This document shows positions 8,928-17,567 of a DNA stretch of 36,829 bases, piece by piece. The notes below the pieces were generated by a model that ran no database searches, was not told the DNA's origin, and saw only the letters and a program-made list of their open reading frames with translations. Position 1 is the first letter of the stretch. Each line of letters opens with the position of its first letter. A program made the position numbers and the translations under genes. The stretch comes from Verrucomicrobiota bacterium (GTDB taxonomy: Bacteria > Verrucomicrobiota > Verrucomicrobiia > JAWXBN01): contig JAWXBN010000005.1 in assembly GCA_034440155.1 (NCBI GenBank), positions 1 through 36,829 of the forward strand. Direction: 5' to 3'.

Positions 8928-9109
8928 ATTTAATGAAGTTAAATTAACCTCTCCCCCATTTTCTATGGATTTTTTGGTTTGAGGCAATGCTTTTTCAACT
9001 TGTTATTGTTGATTTAGAAATAAAGAGGAGTTCCAGCACGTCACAGGTTAGGGAACTTTTGAGCAAATTTCCGGCGATAGTGGCAATCATTTTTTTTGAT
9101 TTACCGGAA

Positions 9110-9937
9110 ATGAAGATTGATTTTAGACGAACGGAACTAAAAATACCGATAAATAACTGGACAAGATTTTATTGGTCACGATATATTATCTTTGTGTCAC
9201 CTGCTTTCGCCGAATTTATAGGAACGGCTCTACTCATCATCTTGGGGAACGGTGTGGTCGCAAACTGTTTACTGAACCGTAGCAAGGGGAAAAATGGTGG
9301 ATGGATCGTTATTTCCGTCGGATGGGCTTTGGCTGTTTTTGTCGGGGTCTTTGCCGTGGCGCGTGTCAGCGGGGCTCATTTGAACCCGGCAGTGTCAGTG
9401 GCTATGGCTATTACCGGTCACTTTTCTTGGGGCTTGGTTCCTTCCTATATCGTAGCCCAGATTTTGGGAGCGATGACCGGGGCTGGCATTGTCTGGCTGG
9501 CCTATCTGCCTCACTGGAAAATCTCGACGGATCCGGCGGCAAAGCTCTCTATTTTTTGTACTACTCCCGCGATCCGTTGTTATCCCGCAAATCTGATTTG
9601 TGAAATAATCGGCACATTTGTCCTGATCTTCGGGATTTTGGCAATGAAAGGAGCCACGGGACAATCACCCGATGGTGCTGTCTACCCGATTAATCTCGGA
9701 GCCTTGGGAGCCTTACCTATTGGTTTACTCGTCTGGGCCATCGGTCTTTCCCTTGGAGGGCCGACCGGATACGCGATTAATCCGGCCCGCGATCTGGGAC
9801 CACGCATTGCACACGCACTCCTGCCTATTGCCGGAAAAGGAACCAGTGATTGGGGTTACTCATGGATTCCCATTGTGGGCCCCTTGGTCGGGGGCATCCT
9901 AGCCGCATTAGCCTATCAGGAACTCGGATCATTTTAA
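9110..9937 (+). CDS. glpF: Glycerol uptake facilitator (aquaglyceroporin)
   Basis: A six-helix MIP-family channel. Both half-helix motifs are seen: HLNPAVSVA (NPA at 92-94) and YAINPARDLGPR (NPARD at 224-228); the aspartate after the second NPA-R marks the glycerol-conducting branch rather than strict water channels. glpK follows after 13 bases and then glpD, fixing the role in glycerol import. The start is uncertain: ATG 9110 has a weak GGA upstream; a GTG at 9194 would begin right at SPAFAEFIGTALLI, the usual family start; and an ATG at 8987 would add 41 more residues of unconvincing sequence. Confidence 0.9.
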   Translation: MKIDFRRTELKIPINNWTRFYWSRYIIFVSPAFAEFIGTALLIILGNGVVANCLLNRSKGKNGGWIVISVGWALAVFVGVFAVARVSGAHLNPAVSVAMAITGHFSWGLVPSYIVAQILGAMTGAGIVWLAYLPHWKISTDPAAKLSIFCTTPAIRCYPANLICEIIGTFVLIFGILAMKGATGQSPDGAVYPINLGALGALPIGLLVWAIGLSLGGPTGYAINPARDLGPRIAHALLPIAGKGTSDWGYSWIPIVGPLVGGILAALAYQELGSF

Positions 9938-9950
9938 TCATTCAAAACTT

Positions 9951-11447
9951 ATGAAATATATCCTCTCCCTCGATCAAGGTACGACGAGTTCACGCGCCAT
10001 TATTTATGACGAGAATTTACACCAGGTGGCCGCTGTGCAAAAAGAATTCACCCAGTACTTTCCCCAAACTGGGTGGGTAGAACATGATCCGGAGGAAATT
10101 TGGGCATCAGTCCTTGCCACTGCCCGTGCTGCTGTAGCCAAGGCTATGATTAAACCCGGAGAGATCGCTGCGATCGGGATCACGAATCAGAGGGAGACAA
10201 TTGTCGTCTGGGAAAAGTCCACAGGCAAACCTGTTTATCCTGCGATTGTCTGGCAAGATCGCCGCACGAGTGAATACGTTGCCGCATTGAAGGAAGGCGA
10301 CAAAGAAAATCTTGTCCAGCAACGGACGGGATTACTTTTGGATCCCTATTTTTCCGCGAGTAAACTCCACTGGATCCTCCGTCAGATTCCTGACGGTCAT
10401 ACACGGGCGGAGGCTGGTGAACTCTCTGCGGGGACAATCGATAGTTGGCTCATCTCAAAGCTGACCGGTGGGAAAAGTCACATTACGGATGTGACAAACG
10501 CTTCGCGTACCATGCTGATGAATATCCGGACAGGTCAGTGGGATAAGGATTTGCTCGCCCTCTTCGACATCCCGCGCAATTTGTTGCCGGAAATCGTCTC
10601 CAGTAGTGGGGCTTTGGCCATGGCAGATGCTACCCATTTTGGCGAAAAAATCCCGATTTGTAGTGCGGTGGGAGACCAACAGTCCGCCCTTTTCGGGCAA
10701 TTATGTACGAAGCCCGGACTAGTCAAATGTACTTACGGGACGGGTTGTTTCATGCTTCTTTTTACCGGGACGGATGCGATCTCCAGTAGTAACCGTTTAT
10801 TGACCACTGTCGCCTGGCGCTTGGGCAACGAGCCGATGCAATATGCGCTGGAAGGAAGTGTCTTTATGGGAGGGGCCTCCATTCAATGGTTACGGGACGG
10901 GCTGGGGATTATTAAAACGGCACCGGAGGTTAATGATCTTGCGGGCAGTGTGAATGATAGTGGCGGGGTGATTCTCGTGCCCGCTTTCACGGGGCTCGGG
11001 GCTCCGTACTGGGACCCTTCCGCGCGGGGGACTTTGTTAGGTTTGAGTCGGGGAACCACCGCCGCACATATTGCACGGGCGACCCTCGACGGCATTGCAT
11101 TCCAAGTTGCCGATTTATTGATCTCCATGGAAAGGGATAGTGGCCGGCGGATATCCATTCTCCGTGTGGATGGTGGGGCTTCGGCGAGCAATTTGCTCAT
11201 CCAGACCCAATCCGATTTATTAGGAACGACGGTGGAGCGCCCGATAAATATCGAGAGCACGGCTCTCGGTGCAGCTATGATGGCAGGCCTCGGGGCAGGG
11301 ATTTGGCCGGATATTGATTTCCTCACTCAAATCCGCGAGGTGGACCGCAAATTTACCCCAAATATTACTGCCAAAGAACGAAGGGCGCGGATGAAAATAT
11401 GGAAAAAAGCGGTGAAACGTGCACAAGGATGGGAAACTAATTTATGA
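9951..11447 (+). CDS. glpK: Glycerol kinase
   Basis: A 498-residue FGGY-family kinase that phosphorylates glycerol to sn-glycerol 3-phosphate, trapping it after entry through GlpF. The N-terminus SLDQGTTSSRAIIYD is the ATP phosphate-binding loop. ITNQRETIVVW and AIVWQDRRT are glycerol-kinase signatures, GDQQSALFGQ holds the catalytic-site aspartate, and GTGCFMLL and GGASIQWLRDGL are ADP-binding elements. It is a full-length protein. It overlaps glpD by four bases (ATGA), implying translational coupling. A GCAAWTTGC copy at 11188-11196 encodes Asn-Leu-Leu; it is the last perfect copy before a 9.9-kb gap. Confidence 0.97.
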   Translation: MKYILSLDQGTTSSRAIIYDENLHQVAAVQKEFTQYFPQTGWVEHDPEEIWASVLATARAAVAKAMIKPGEIAAIGITNQRETIVVWEKSTGKPVYPAIVWQDRRTSEYVAALKEGDKENLVQQRTGLLLDPYFSASKLHWILRQIPDGHTRAEAGELSAGTIDSWLISKLTGGKSHITDVTNASRTMLMNIRTGQWDKDLLALFDIPRNLLPEIVSSSGALAMADATHFGEKIPICSAVGDQQSALFGQLCTKPGLVKCTYGTGCFMLLFTGTDAISSSNRLLTTVAWRLGNEPMQYALEGSVFMGGASIQWLRDGLGIIKTAPEVNDLAGSVNDSGGVILVPAFTGLGAPYWDPSARGTLLGLSRGTTAAHIARATLDGIAFQVADLLISMERDSGRRISILRVDGGASASNLLIQTQSDLLGTTVERPINIESTALGAAMMAGLGAGIWPDIDFLTQIREVDRKFTPNITAKERRARMKIWKKAVKRAQGWETNL

Positions 11448-13012
11448 ATAGAAACAAATTGCTCGAGCGACTCGATTCAGAAAAAGACTGGGACGTGATT
11501 ATTATCGGTGGAGGCGCGACTGGACTCGGTGTCGCTGTTGATGCGGCCACAAGGGGATTTCGCACGCTCCTTCTGGAAGCCCATGATTTTGCCAAAGGCA
11601 CTTCCAGCCGGAGCACCAAACTCGTCCATGGAGGCGTACGCTATTTGGAGCAGGGGGATATCCCTTTGGTCCTTGAAGCCTTGCGCGAAAGGGGATTGAT
11701 GCACCAAAATGCCCCGCACCTTGTCCATCACCTTTCGTTTATTGTGCCCCGTTACCAATGGTGGGAGGGGCCATTTTTTGGTATCGGTTTAAAAGTCTAT
11801 GATGCCTTAGCAGGAAAACTCAATCTCGCCCCGTCAAAAATGCTTTCACGCGAGGAAACGATAAAACAAATCCCAAATATCGAAACGGAAAAACTCTTGG
11901 GTGGGGTCGAATATTTTGATGGTCAATTTGATGACGCCCGTTTGGCCGTGACCCTAGCCCGGACGGCCCATGACCATGGTGGATGTCTTTTGAATTATAT
12001 AAAAGTCACGGGGCTGACCAAGAAAGAGGGGATGACTGCCGGTGTGAATTGTGAAGATGTGATATCGGGGAAAACTTATTCATTAAATGCCTCCGTGGTC
12101 ATTAATGCCACGGGTATTTTTTCCGATAATATCCGTCTGATGGATGACGTCAATGCCTCGCGTGCCGTACAACCCAGCCAGGGAGTCCACCTGGTTTTTG
12201 ACCGTTCATTCCTCCAAGGAGATTCGGCAATTATGGTTCCCCATACCGATGATGGACGGGTTCTTTTTGTCATCCCGTGGCATGGAAAGGTCTTGGTGGG
12301 AACCACGGATACTGCGATGGATCACGCTGACCTCGAGCCCCGTGCGATGAAAGAAGAAATCGGGTTCATCCTGCGGAATGCCGCCCGTTATCTGGCCCGT
12401 GATCCTAAAGAAGAGGATATCTTGAGTGTTTTTGCCGGGCAACGTCCTCTTGTCAGGCCGCCCGGAAAAAATGGTGCAGCAACCAAAACCATTTCGCGGA
12501 ATCATGAGGTGCTAGTTTCTGACTCAGGACTCCTGACCATCGTCGGAGGGAAATGGACGACTTACCGGAAAATGGCCGAAGACACCGTCGACCATGCCAT
12601 TACCCTCGGTGGATTGCCTCATCGGCCCTGTGTCACGACAAATCTCCAGTTGCATGGCTGGAGAAGCCCCCATGCTGAAGCTTTACCTGAAGCCTTAGCG
12701 GTTTATGGTTCGGAATCATCCCAGTTGGATGAATTGATAAAGGAATTTCCCGCGTTGGGGCAGCCATTACACCATAGCCTCCCCTATTTATTAGCCAGCA
12801 TTGTCTGGGCGGCTCGCCATGAAATGGCTTTGACAGTGGAGGATGTCCTTTCCCGGCGCACCCGCAGTCTTCTCCTCAATGCCCAAGCTTCAATCGAGGC
12901 AGCCCCGGTGGTGGCCGGGATTTTGGCCAATGAACTCGGGAGGAATGATGAATGGCTTAAAAATCAAGTTAAAGAATATACCACCCTCGCTAAAGGATAT
13001 CTCAACTCGTGA
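11444..13012 (+). CDS. glpD: Aerobic glycerol-3-phosphate dehydrogenase
   Basis: A 522-residue FAD enzyme that oxidises glycerol 3-phosphate to dihydroxyacetone phosphate and passes electrons to quinone at the inner membrane. The Rossmann FAD motif is IIIGGGATGLGVAVDAA (about 19-35). The GlpD signatures KGTSSRSTKLVHGGVRYLE and GGKWTTYRKMAEDTVDHA are complete. The C-terminal helical domain (about 400-522) includes WAARHEMALTVEDVLSRRTR, typical of GlpD. Third gene of glpF-glpK-glpD and the last before a 410-bp non-coding gap. It carries no perfect GCAAWTTGC. Confidence 0.97.
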   Translation: MNRNKLLERLDSEKDWDVIIIGGGATGLGVAVDAATRGFRTLLLEAHDFAKGTSSRSTKLVHGGVRYLEQGDIPLVLEALRERGLMHQNAPHLVHHLSFIVPRYQWWEGPFFGIGLKVYDALAGKLNLAPSKMLSREETIKQIPNIETEKLLGGVEYFDGQFDDARLAVTLARTAHDHGGCLLNYIKVTGLTKKEGMTAGVNCEDVISGKTYSLNASVVINATGIFSDNIRLMDDVNASRAVQPSQGVHLVFDRSFLQGDSAIMVPHTDDGRVLFVIPWHGKVLVGTTDTAMDHADLEPRAMKEEIGFILRNAARYLARDPKEEDILSVFAGQRPLVRPPGKNGAATKTISRNHEVLVSDSGLLTIVGGKWTTYRKMAEDTVDHAITLGGLPHRPCVTTNLQLHGWRSPHAEALPEALAVYGSESSQLDELIKEFPALGQPLHHSLPYLLASIVWAARHEMALTVEDVLSRRTRSLLLNAQASIEAAPVVAGILANELGRNDEWLKNQVKEYTTLAKGYLNS

Positions 13013-13422
13013 AAATCTTTAATCGGGGGAGGGGTTCATTTTTACAGTATTAAGATTTGATCCCAGTGAGTCTAATATCGTCAAAAGTAAGGGGAAAATA
13101 GATTAGCGAAGATTATCTTGATCTCCTCGGAAAAAACTCATTACCCTCGTCCACGCTCGTTGGCAGAGAGGAGAAGAATTCTTATCTTCAGGTAAAACCT
13201 CATGTGTATCGAAGTTTTTATGTGTTTCTATGGATAAATAAGGTGATAAAAGGAAGCTGGATGTAATCGTTTGACTAAAAAATAAAAACTTGCATTTAAG
13301 GAATTCTTTAAGTATGAATTTTAGGCTAATTAAAATTTCGAGTGTTTTCTTCTCTTCTTTTACTCATGAAATTAAAATAGTTAGGTAATTATTAAAAAAA
13401 TATTTACAGTCTAATTTTAGAA
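13013..13422. other. 410-bp AT-rich non-coding gap
   Basis: No open frame or RNA gene is recognisable here. It holds a long imperfect inverted repeat (13108-13189) and a TTGACT (13271-13276) that could be a -35 box for the gene at 13423, although the sequence 17 bases on (ATTTAA) is a poor -10. No clear Rho-independent terminator for glpD was found. Confidence 0.6.
13108..13189. repeat. Imperfect 82-nt inverted repeat in the glpD downstream gap
   Basis: The left arm has GAAGAT (13108-13113) and TCTCCTC (13122-13128). The right arm has GAGGAGA (13168-13174) and ATCTTC (13184-13189). The arms pair in register with mismatched inner segments of 8 and 9 bases, leaving a loop of about 39 bases. 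It could be a transcript-end structure, an mRNA stabiliser or a small repeat element; sequence alone does not decide. Confidence 0.4.
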
Positions 13423-14466
13423 ATGGGCGAATTATTTAACATACGAAAAGACCAGAGTAGGATCGACCAAGACTATTTTTCTGCGTTTTGGCATAATATT
13501 GCCAAGCAAAGGACTGATACATTAGTCGCACAGTTTACTACTTGGTGCCAAAATGATTTTGCTGAAGAAGCCACTTTTCAAGACTCATGGGATCAGACCC
13601 AAAGGATTCTTTATAACCTGCAACCATTCCTGGAAAGTAAAAATATTGATCAGGTGTCTTGTTTAATTTTGACTTCACTACTGCAAAATCTGAATAAAGA
13701 CAAAGAGACTAATTTGATGCTTGCCCGGAAGTGGTTACACAGCATCAAGACCCCCTTAAATCTCCGTGAAAAAATCTGCCGGTTCTTGATTTATCAGGAT
13801 GAGACCCTCAAAATCAGCCAGAAATTTGCCGACAGTGAAGTAGAAGCCGTCAAAACAGTAATTAAGACCTCTTGGTTGGCAAATAATGCAGACTTATTAC
13901 TCCTTCAAAATGTAAAGGGGGAAGTGCTGAAATATACAGAGCATGGGGAGAACCTTCTAATATGGAAACTGATCTGTGAGGAATACTGTTGTTACGACAG
14001 CCCTTATAATTTTTCTACACCGCAGGATAAATTCCATTTCTTCTATAATATTCCGAAAACAAGCCATACACGGACTCTGAGCATGGCGCAAAAGGGGGTG
14101 ACTCTTTTGACCGGATTGGCTCCTGAATATTGGGAAAATTGGATATCAGAGCACCAACCCAACACATCATTGCTGGTGGGGTTGAATACCTCGACAGGGA
14201 TCAATGCATTACCCTATATTAATCTTGACACGAGGATAGGTGAACAAGAGCTTGAGGCATTACTCCTCAAATATATCCATAACCAATGGCACACCGTGAT
14301 AGCTGTGGAGAATCTCGAAACCCGGGTCAGGAATAGTTGTTTGGCCAAAATCGGGCAGGAATCATTTACCAAGGTGGTATATGCCGAGGGTATTGAGCCC
14401 GGGAAAAATATTCCCGAACCCATCGAGGGACATGAGTTTTACCTGAATTCCTTCCAGACACATTAG
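13423..14466 (+). CDS. Degenerate HD-domain/P-loop kinase-like protein (probable pseudoenzyme)
   Basis: A 347-residue protein. Two regions resemble the large family of HD phosphohydrolase plus AAA/polynucleotide-kinase-like fusions. First, residues about 60-205 follow its HD half: SLLQNLNK stands where active members have ALLHDIGK, REKICRFL matches the REAVCALV block, and LLLLQNVKGE ... ICEEYCCYDSPYNF matches 'LLALAEADVRG ... ELCEELGCLDGPYPF'. Second, residues about 228-325 follow its kinase half: GVTLLTGLAPEYWENWI in place of 'VTLLSGLPGSGKDTWI', then TVIAVENLETRVRN in place of 'FIWNATNLTRQMRS'. The HD pair has become Gln/Asn and the Walker A Gly-Lys-Ser/Thr is gone, so neither site should work. 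Alternative: an unrelated helical protein with chance resemblance. There is no signal peptide or membrane helix. The sigma-factor gene lies 206 bases downstream. Confidence 0.55.
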   Translation: MGELFNIRKDQSRIDQDYFSAFWHNIAKQRTDTLVAQFTTWCQNDFAEEATFQDSWDQTQRILYNLQPFLESKNIDQVSCLILTSLLQNLNKDKETNLMLARKWLHSIKTPLNLREKICRFLIYQDETLKISQKFADSEVEAVKTVIKTSWLANNADLLLLQNVKGEVLKYTEHGENLLIWKLICEEYCCYDSPYNFSTPQDKFHFFYNIPKTSHTRTLSMAQKGVTLLTGLAPEYWENWISEHQPNTSLLVGLNTSTGINALPYINLDTRIGEQELEALLLKYIHNQWHTVIAVENLETRVRNSCLAKIGQESFTKVVYAEGIEPGKNIPEPIEGHEFYLNSFQTH

Positions 14467-14606
14467 GATTTGTTTCCAAAGAACGATTAAATCCCGTTCT
14501 ACAATCAAGATGGGCGAAGAAGTGTCATTCGATCTTCAATAGGGGGGAAATAGAGGGTCTTTTTAATGACTGTCACAGAACTTTCTGTCGGGATAACAGT
14601 TTTACT

Positions 14607-14636
14607 TTGATTCGGAAACCGTTCTCAAGCTAGATT
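14607..14636 (+). promoter_or_regulatory. Candidate promoter of the ECF sigma operon
   Basis: TTGATT (14607-14612) and TAGATT (14631-14636) are separated by 18 bases, a reasonable sigma-70-type pair, 36 bases upstream of the sigma gene start. The overlapping GGAAAC at 14614 resembles the -35 element of ECF-dependent promoters, but no matching -10 motif could be fixed 16 bases later, so autoregulation is only possible. Confidence 0.35.
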
Positions 14637-14672
14637 AGGACAGAGACCGTTTTAGCCAATATTCAAGTCAAA

Positions 14673-15308
14673 ATGCCGGAATCCCAAGAATCATCTGAAA
14701 ACCCGATACCCGTTTCATCCCCGAAAACCCTTTCGGAAATGAACGATATTGAATTGGTGGCATTGGTTAAGGACGGAAAAACGAATGCTTACGATGAGTT
14801 GATTAACCGATATAAGGGTAAAATATATAGTACGATCTATAACATGACCTCAAATCACGAAGATACGAATGACTTAATGCTGGAGGTATTTGAGAAAGCC
14901 TATTTTTCAATTGAAAAATTCAAGGGGAAGTCAAGTTTTTCTACGTGGATATATCAGATTACCAAAAATCATGTGATTAACTTCTGTAGCAGGCGCAAGA
15001 ATCAGAGTGACAAGAATTTCAGCCTGAATGAAATCGAAATGGATGATGAAAATAGGTCGGTTTTAAAGGAGCTTGTTTCACCAGAAAATACAGACAGGGA
15101 TGTCAATATAAATGAATTACAGAAAAATTTGAACGAATCACTCCAGAAACTGTCTAATGAACATAGATTAACTGTGGTTTTGCATGATGTAGAAGGTAAG
15201 ACCAGCGGTGAAATTGGAGCAATCATGGGTTGCTCTGAAGGAACAGTCCGGTCGAGATTACATTATGCTCGACAGCAGTTACAAAATAGTCTAAAGAAAT
15301 ACTTGTAA
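14673..15308 (+). CDS. RNA polymerase ECF sigma factor
   Basis: A 211-residue sigma-70-family protein of extracytoplasmic-function type. Region 2 spans about 25-108 (LVKDGKTNAYDELINRY, the NDLMLEVFEKAY core-binding helix, and FSTWIYQITKNHVINFCSRRK for -10 recognition). Region 4 spans about 155-205 (HRLTVVLHDVEGKTSGEIG, then the helix-turn-helix CSEGTVRSRLHYAR). No region 3 is present, as expected for ECF factors. The N-terminal 20 residues are a polar, Ser/Pro-rich extension. It is followed after four bases by a membrane protein with anti-sigma character, then an HtrA-like protein, which is the usual order of an envelope-stress operon. Base composition is visibly AT-richer than the flanking metabolic genes. 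Confidence 0.93.
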   Translation: MPESQESSENPIPVSSPKTLSEMNDIELVALVKDGKTNAYDELINRYKGKIYSTIYNMTSNHEDTNDLMLEVFEKAYFSIEKFKGKSSFSTWIYQITKNHVINFCSRRKNQSDKNFSLNEIEMDDENRSVLKELVSPENTDRDVNINELQKNLNESLQKLSNEHRLTVVLHDVEGKTSGEIGAIMGCSEGTVRSRLHYARQQLQNSLKKYL

Positions 15309-15312
15309 AATT

Positions 15313-15774
15313 ATGACACAAACCGATATAGAAAAATTACAGAAGTTGTTAGAAATAAAAAAGTTAGAGCAACCAAGTGAATTCTATTTTGAAAGTGTTG
15401 TTTCCTCTTTTCACCGCCGTATTGACGCACATCAGGCTGAGGCTGGTTGGTTGAATAAAATTATCGGTATATTTGATTTTTCACCTCGGATGCAAGCTGT
15501 TTATGCGACAGGAATCGCTTGTATCATTGCGATTGGTATTTTTACTGCTCAAAATGTGGATCATCGTAAAAATACTTCCAAAACACCACTTTTAGCCTCA
15601 CAAAAGGCAAATTTTGTAAATGACAGTACCGATCAACTCTATAAAGCGCAGAATGCCGATAATATTCGTGAGTTAATTTTAGCCAGTAATGTGATGGCTG
15701 ATGCTGACCCCGTAAAAACAAGTTATGTTTTAGATGTACAACCTGTATCTTATGAAAATGGGCTTAGCTTCTAA
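15313..15774 (+). CDS. Putative membrane-anchored anti-sigma factor
   Basis: A 153-residue protein with a charged N-terminal part (1-58), one transmembrane helix (about 61-79) and an extracytoplasmic tail of about 74 residues. The segment LEQPSEFYFESVVSSFHRRI recalls the short 'PPpgYFd-x-F' region found in small one-helix proteins next to ECF sigma genes in Verrucomicrobia. No zinc-binding HxxxCxxC is present, so it is not a ZAS-type anti-sigma. The call rests on position (four bases after the sigma gene), topology and this segment. The final 23 bases overlap the next gene, suggesting coupled translation. Confidence 0.6.
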   Translation: MTQTDIEKLQKLLEIKKLEQPSEFYFESVVSSFHRRIDAHQAEAGWLNKIIGIFDFSPRMQAVYATGIACIIAIGIFTAQNVDHRKNTSKTPLLASQKANFVNDSTDQLYKAQNADNIRELILASNVMADADPVKTSYVLDVQPVSYENGLSF

Positions 15775-16846
15775 AGTAAAGATCCTCGTTTTTTCTTCAA
15801 TAATCTTATTAGGATTAACGGGCCTATCCCGTTCACAATCTATTGAAACTAACGCCTCAGCGACAGTTTTTGATCAAGTCGGCAAGGAAGTTAGCAAGAT
15901 ATTTGAAAAATCAAAAGATTCTGTCATAAAAGTTAAAAGTTTTATTATCAGCCAAGAGACTGACCCAAAGGGAACGACGCTAGAAGCTACGGGTTTTTTT
16001 ATTGATGATAATGGGACGATTTTAACGACCTACAGTGTGCTGCGTGGAGCAGAGAGCACATGGATAGAAATCGGTGATAAACGTTACGATGCAAAGGTTA
16101 TTGGTGCTGACCCTCGGAGCAGGGTGGCAATGTTAAAGATAAACTATAAGTCGAAGGCTTTTTTAGATATCGCAAACTCAGGAAACCTCGAAATTGGGCG
16201 TGCAGTGCTTTCGATCGGGTATCCGTATAATCTGCCCAGTTCTCCTAATTTCGGTTTTATCGGTGGCTTTGACACAAAATACCAAGAGAATTTTTTTGTA
16301 ACAACACACATCAGAGCCAATCTCCCGATTAGTCCAGGACAGGCCGGTAGTCCTCTTTTGACTTCTGACGGTAAAGTTGTAGGAATGCTCGTGGCAGGAA
16401 TGGAAGATGGAAAAGCCTGTTACGCCCTTCCATCAAATGCCATTAAGAAGGTGAAGTCTGACATGGAGAAATACAATGGTGATGTTAAACATGCTTGGGT
16501 AGGTGTTAATGTGATCAAGGCAGCTCCTGTGGCAGACGAGAGGACAGTCGTTATCAGAAATTTGAATCCTGGTACGCCTGCCGAGCAATCAGGGCTCCAG
16601 AACGGTGATGTGGTTCTAAAGATTGATAATTATAATATTCGGGAGCCTAAAGATGTTCTCGACGCTTCTTTTTATGCAAAAGTAGGGGAACCTATTACCA
16701 TCACTGTACTCCGTGATGGTAAGAAAGTGGAGTCTACCGTCACCCTTACGACCAGACCAGCTACTTCACAATCAGTCGAAAAACTTCCCACTTCTTTGGC
16801 TCCTGAAAATTTTGATAAGTTACAAATCGGCGGCAAGTTGCCTTGA
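15752..16846 (+). CDS. HtrA/DegP-like protease-fold protein with PDZ domain, catalytic triad lost
   Basis: A 364-residue exported protein. Signal peptide at about 8-30, trypsin-like domain at about 50-235, one PDZ domain at about 245-335 (GTPAEQSGLQNGDVVLKIDN) and a polar tail. The HtrA framework is clear, but each catalytic position is replaced: the 'ILTNNHVV' histidine is S95 (ILTTYSVL), the 'TDLAVLK' aspartate is R124 (SRVAMLK), and the nucleophile in 'PGNSGGPLL' is A198 (PGQAGSPLL). It therefore cannot act as a serine protease by the normal mechanism. It sits where DegS/HtrA genes often sit, after a sigma/anti-sigma pair, and may be a peptide- or misfolded-protein sensor. Start 15752 is preferred; an ATG at 15734 adds six residues. 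Both overlap the upstream gene. Confidence 0.82.
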   Translation: MKMGLASKVKILVFSSIILLGLTGLSRSQSIETNASATVFDQVGKEVSKIFEKSKDSVIKVKSFIISQETDPKGTTLEATGFFIDDNGTILTTYSVLRGAESTWIEIGDKRYDAKVIGADPRSRVAMLKINYKSKAFLDIANSGNLEIGRAVLSIGYPYNLPSSPNFGFIGGFDTKYQENFFVTTHIRANLPISPGQAGSPLLTSDGKVVGMLVAGMEDGKACYALPSNAIKKVKSDMEKYNGDVKHAWVGVNVIKAAPVADERTVVIRNLNPGTPAEQSGLQNGDVVLKIDNYNIREPKDVLDASFYAKVGEPITITVLRDGKKVESTVTLTTRPATSQSVEKLPTSLAPENFDKLQIGGKLP

Positions 16847-16916
16847 GTTATTTTGTCTTATTCTATTGCTGATTAATTATTGACTTTACAGTGGATCACT
16901 TAATACTCTGTATCAT

Positions 16917-17531
16917 ATGATGTCCCGCATTCTTTCTTCGTTGATTGTTTTTACTCTTATTTTAACAGCATGTTCATCCACACGGATGACGAATACTTGG
17001 AAGGATAGCAGCTATTCAGCGGGTTATCTCAATAATGTATTGGTCTTGTGCTCAGAGTCAAATTCAGCGGCAACCAGGACATTTGAAGATACTTTTGTAA
17101 GCAGGCTTCAAGCAATGGGAATCAAAGCCACACCGGGTTATCAAGTTGTCCCCCAAGGGCAAACTCTTAACGAGCCACAGTTGACTTCACTCATCCAAAG
17201 CCAGGGTTATCAATATGTACTGGTTTCCAAGGTAAAATCTGTCGAGACAAAAACCGAACAAGTGGCAGGGGCTGTATATGATCCGGGCATGTATAATACT
17301 TATTATGGGGGAGGAGCTGGATCGGCCCCATTTGCTCCGAGCAGCACCATTAAATTTAACATAGCCACTCTCGAATCAAAAGTGTATACCGTTCAAAATG
17401 CAAAAGTGATTTGGGTGGGACAATCCAAGTCATTTGATCCCCATGCTTCCGCGAATTATGTCAATGGGGTTATATCAACCATTCTGGATGGCTTGGCGAA
17501 GGACAATCTGATTCCTACAGTTAAACAGTAA
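16917..17531 (+). CDS. Putative lipoprotein, function unknown
   Basis: A 204-residue protein with a lipoprotein signal: hydrophobic core SLIVFTLILTAC with lipobox LTAC, the cysteine being about residue 19. The mature part starts STRMTNTWKDSS, a 'TW' motif shared by several small outer-membrane-associated lipoproteins (DUF4136-like; the resemblance is weak). A Gly/Tyr-rich stretch (YNTYYGGGAGSAP) lies at about 127-139. It lies 70 bases after the HtrA-like gene and directly before the TraB/GumN gene, so it probably belongs to the same envelope operon. Two adjacent ATG codons make the start uncertain by one residue. Confidence 0.7.
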   Translation: MMSRILSSLIVFTLILTACSSTRMTNTWKDSSYSAGYLNNVLVLCSESNSAATRTFEDTFVSRLQAMGIKATPGYQVVPQGQTLNEPQLTSLIQSQGYQYVLVSKVKSVETKTEQVAGAVYDPGMYNTYYGGGAGSAPFAPSSTIKFNIATLESKVYTVQNAKVIWVGQSKSFDPHASANYVNGVISTILDGLAKDNLIPTVKQ

Positions 17532-17567
17532 ATGACTTGTCGGCGTAGGGATACGACCAAAGATTTC

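Noticed and set aside
8987-9109. N-terminal extension of GlpF from the ATG at 8987
   Set aside because: The extra residues do not resemble any aquaporin N-terminus, and the stretch overlaps the alternative TTG start of trhO; it is more likely leader DNA.
13013-13422. Possible tRNA or small RNA gene in the gap after glpD
   Set aside because: No cloverleaf arms, no CCA or T-loop-like GTTC sequence in the right spacing; only the inverted repeat could be supported.
13423-14466. Anti-phage or toxin-antitoxin gene
   Set aside because: There is no partner gene, no nuclease or toxin motif, and the best resemblance is to a degenerate HD/kinase fusion; a defence role would be invention.
14614-14640. 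GGAAAC as the -35 element of an ECF-type autoregulated promoter
   Set aside because: No credible -10 motif follows at 15-17 bases, so I keep only the sigma-70-like pair as a candidate.
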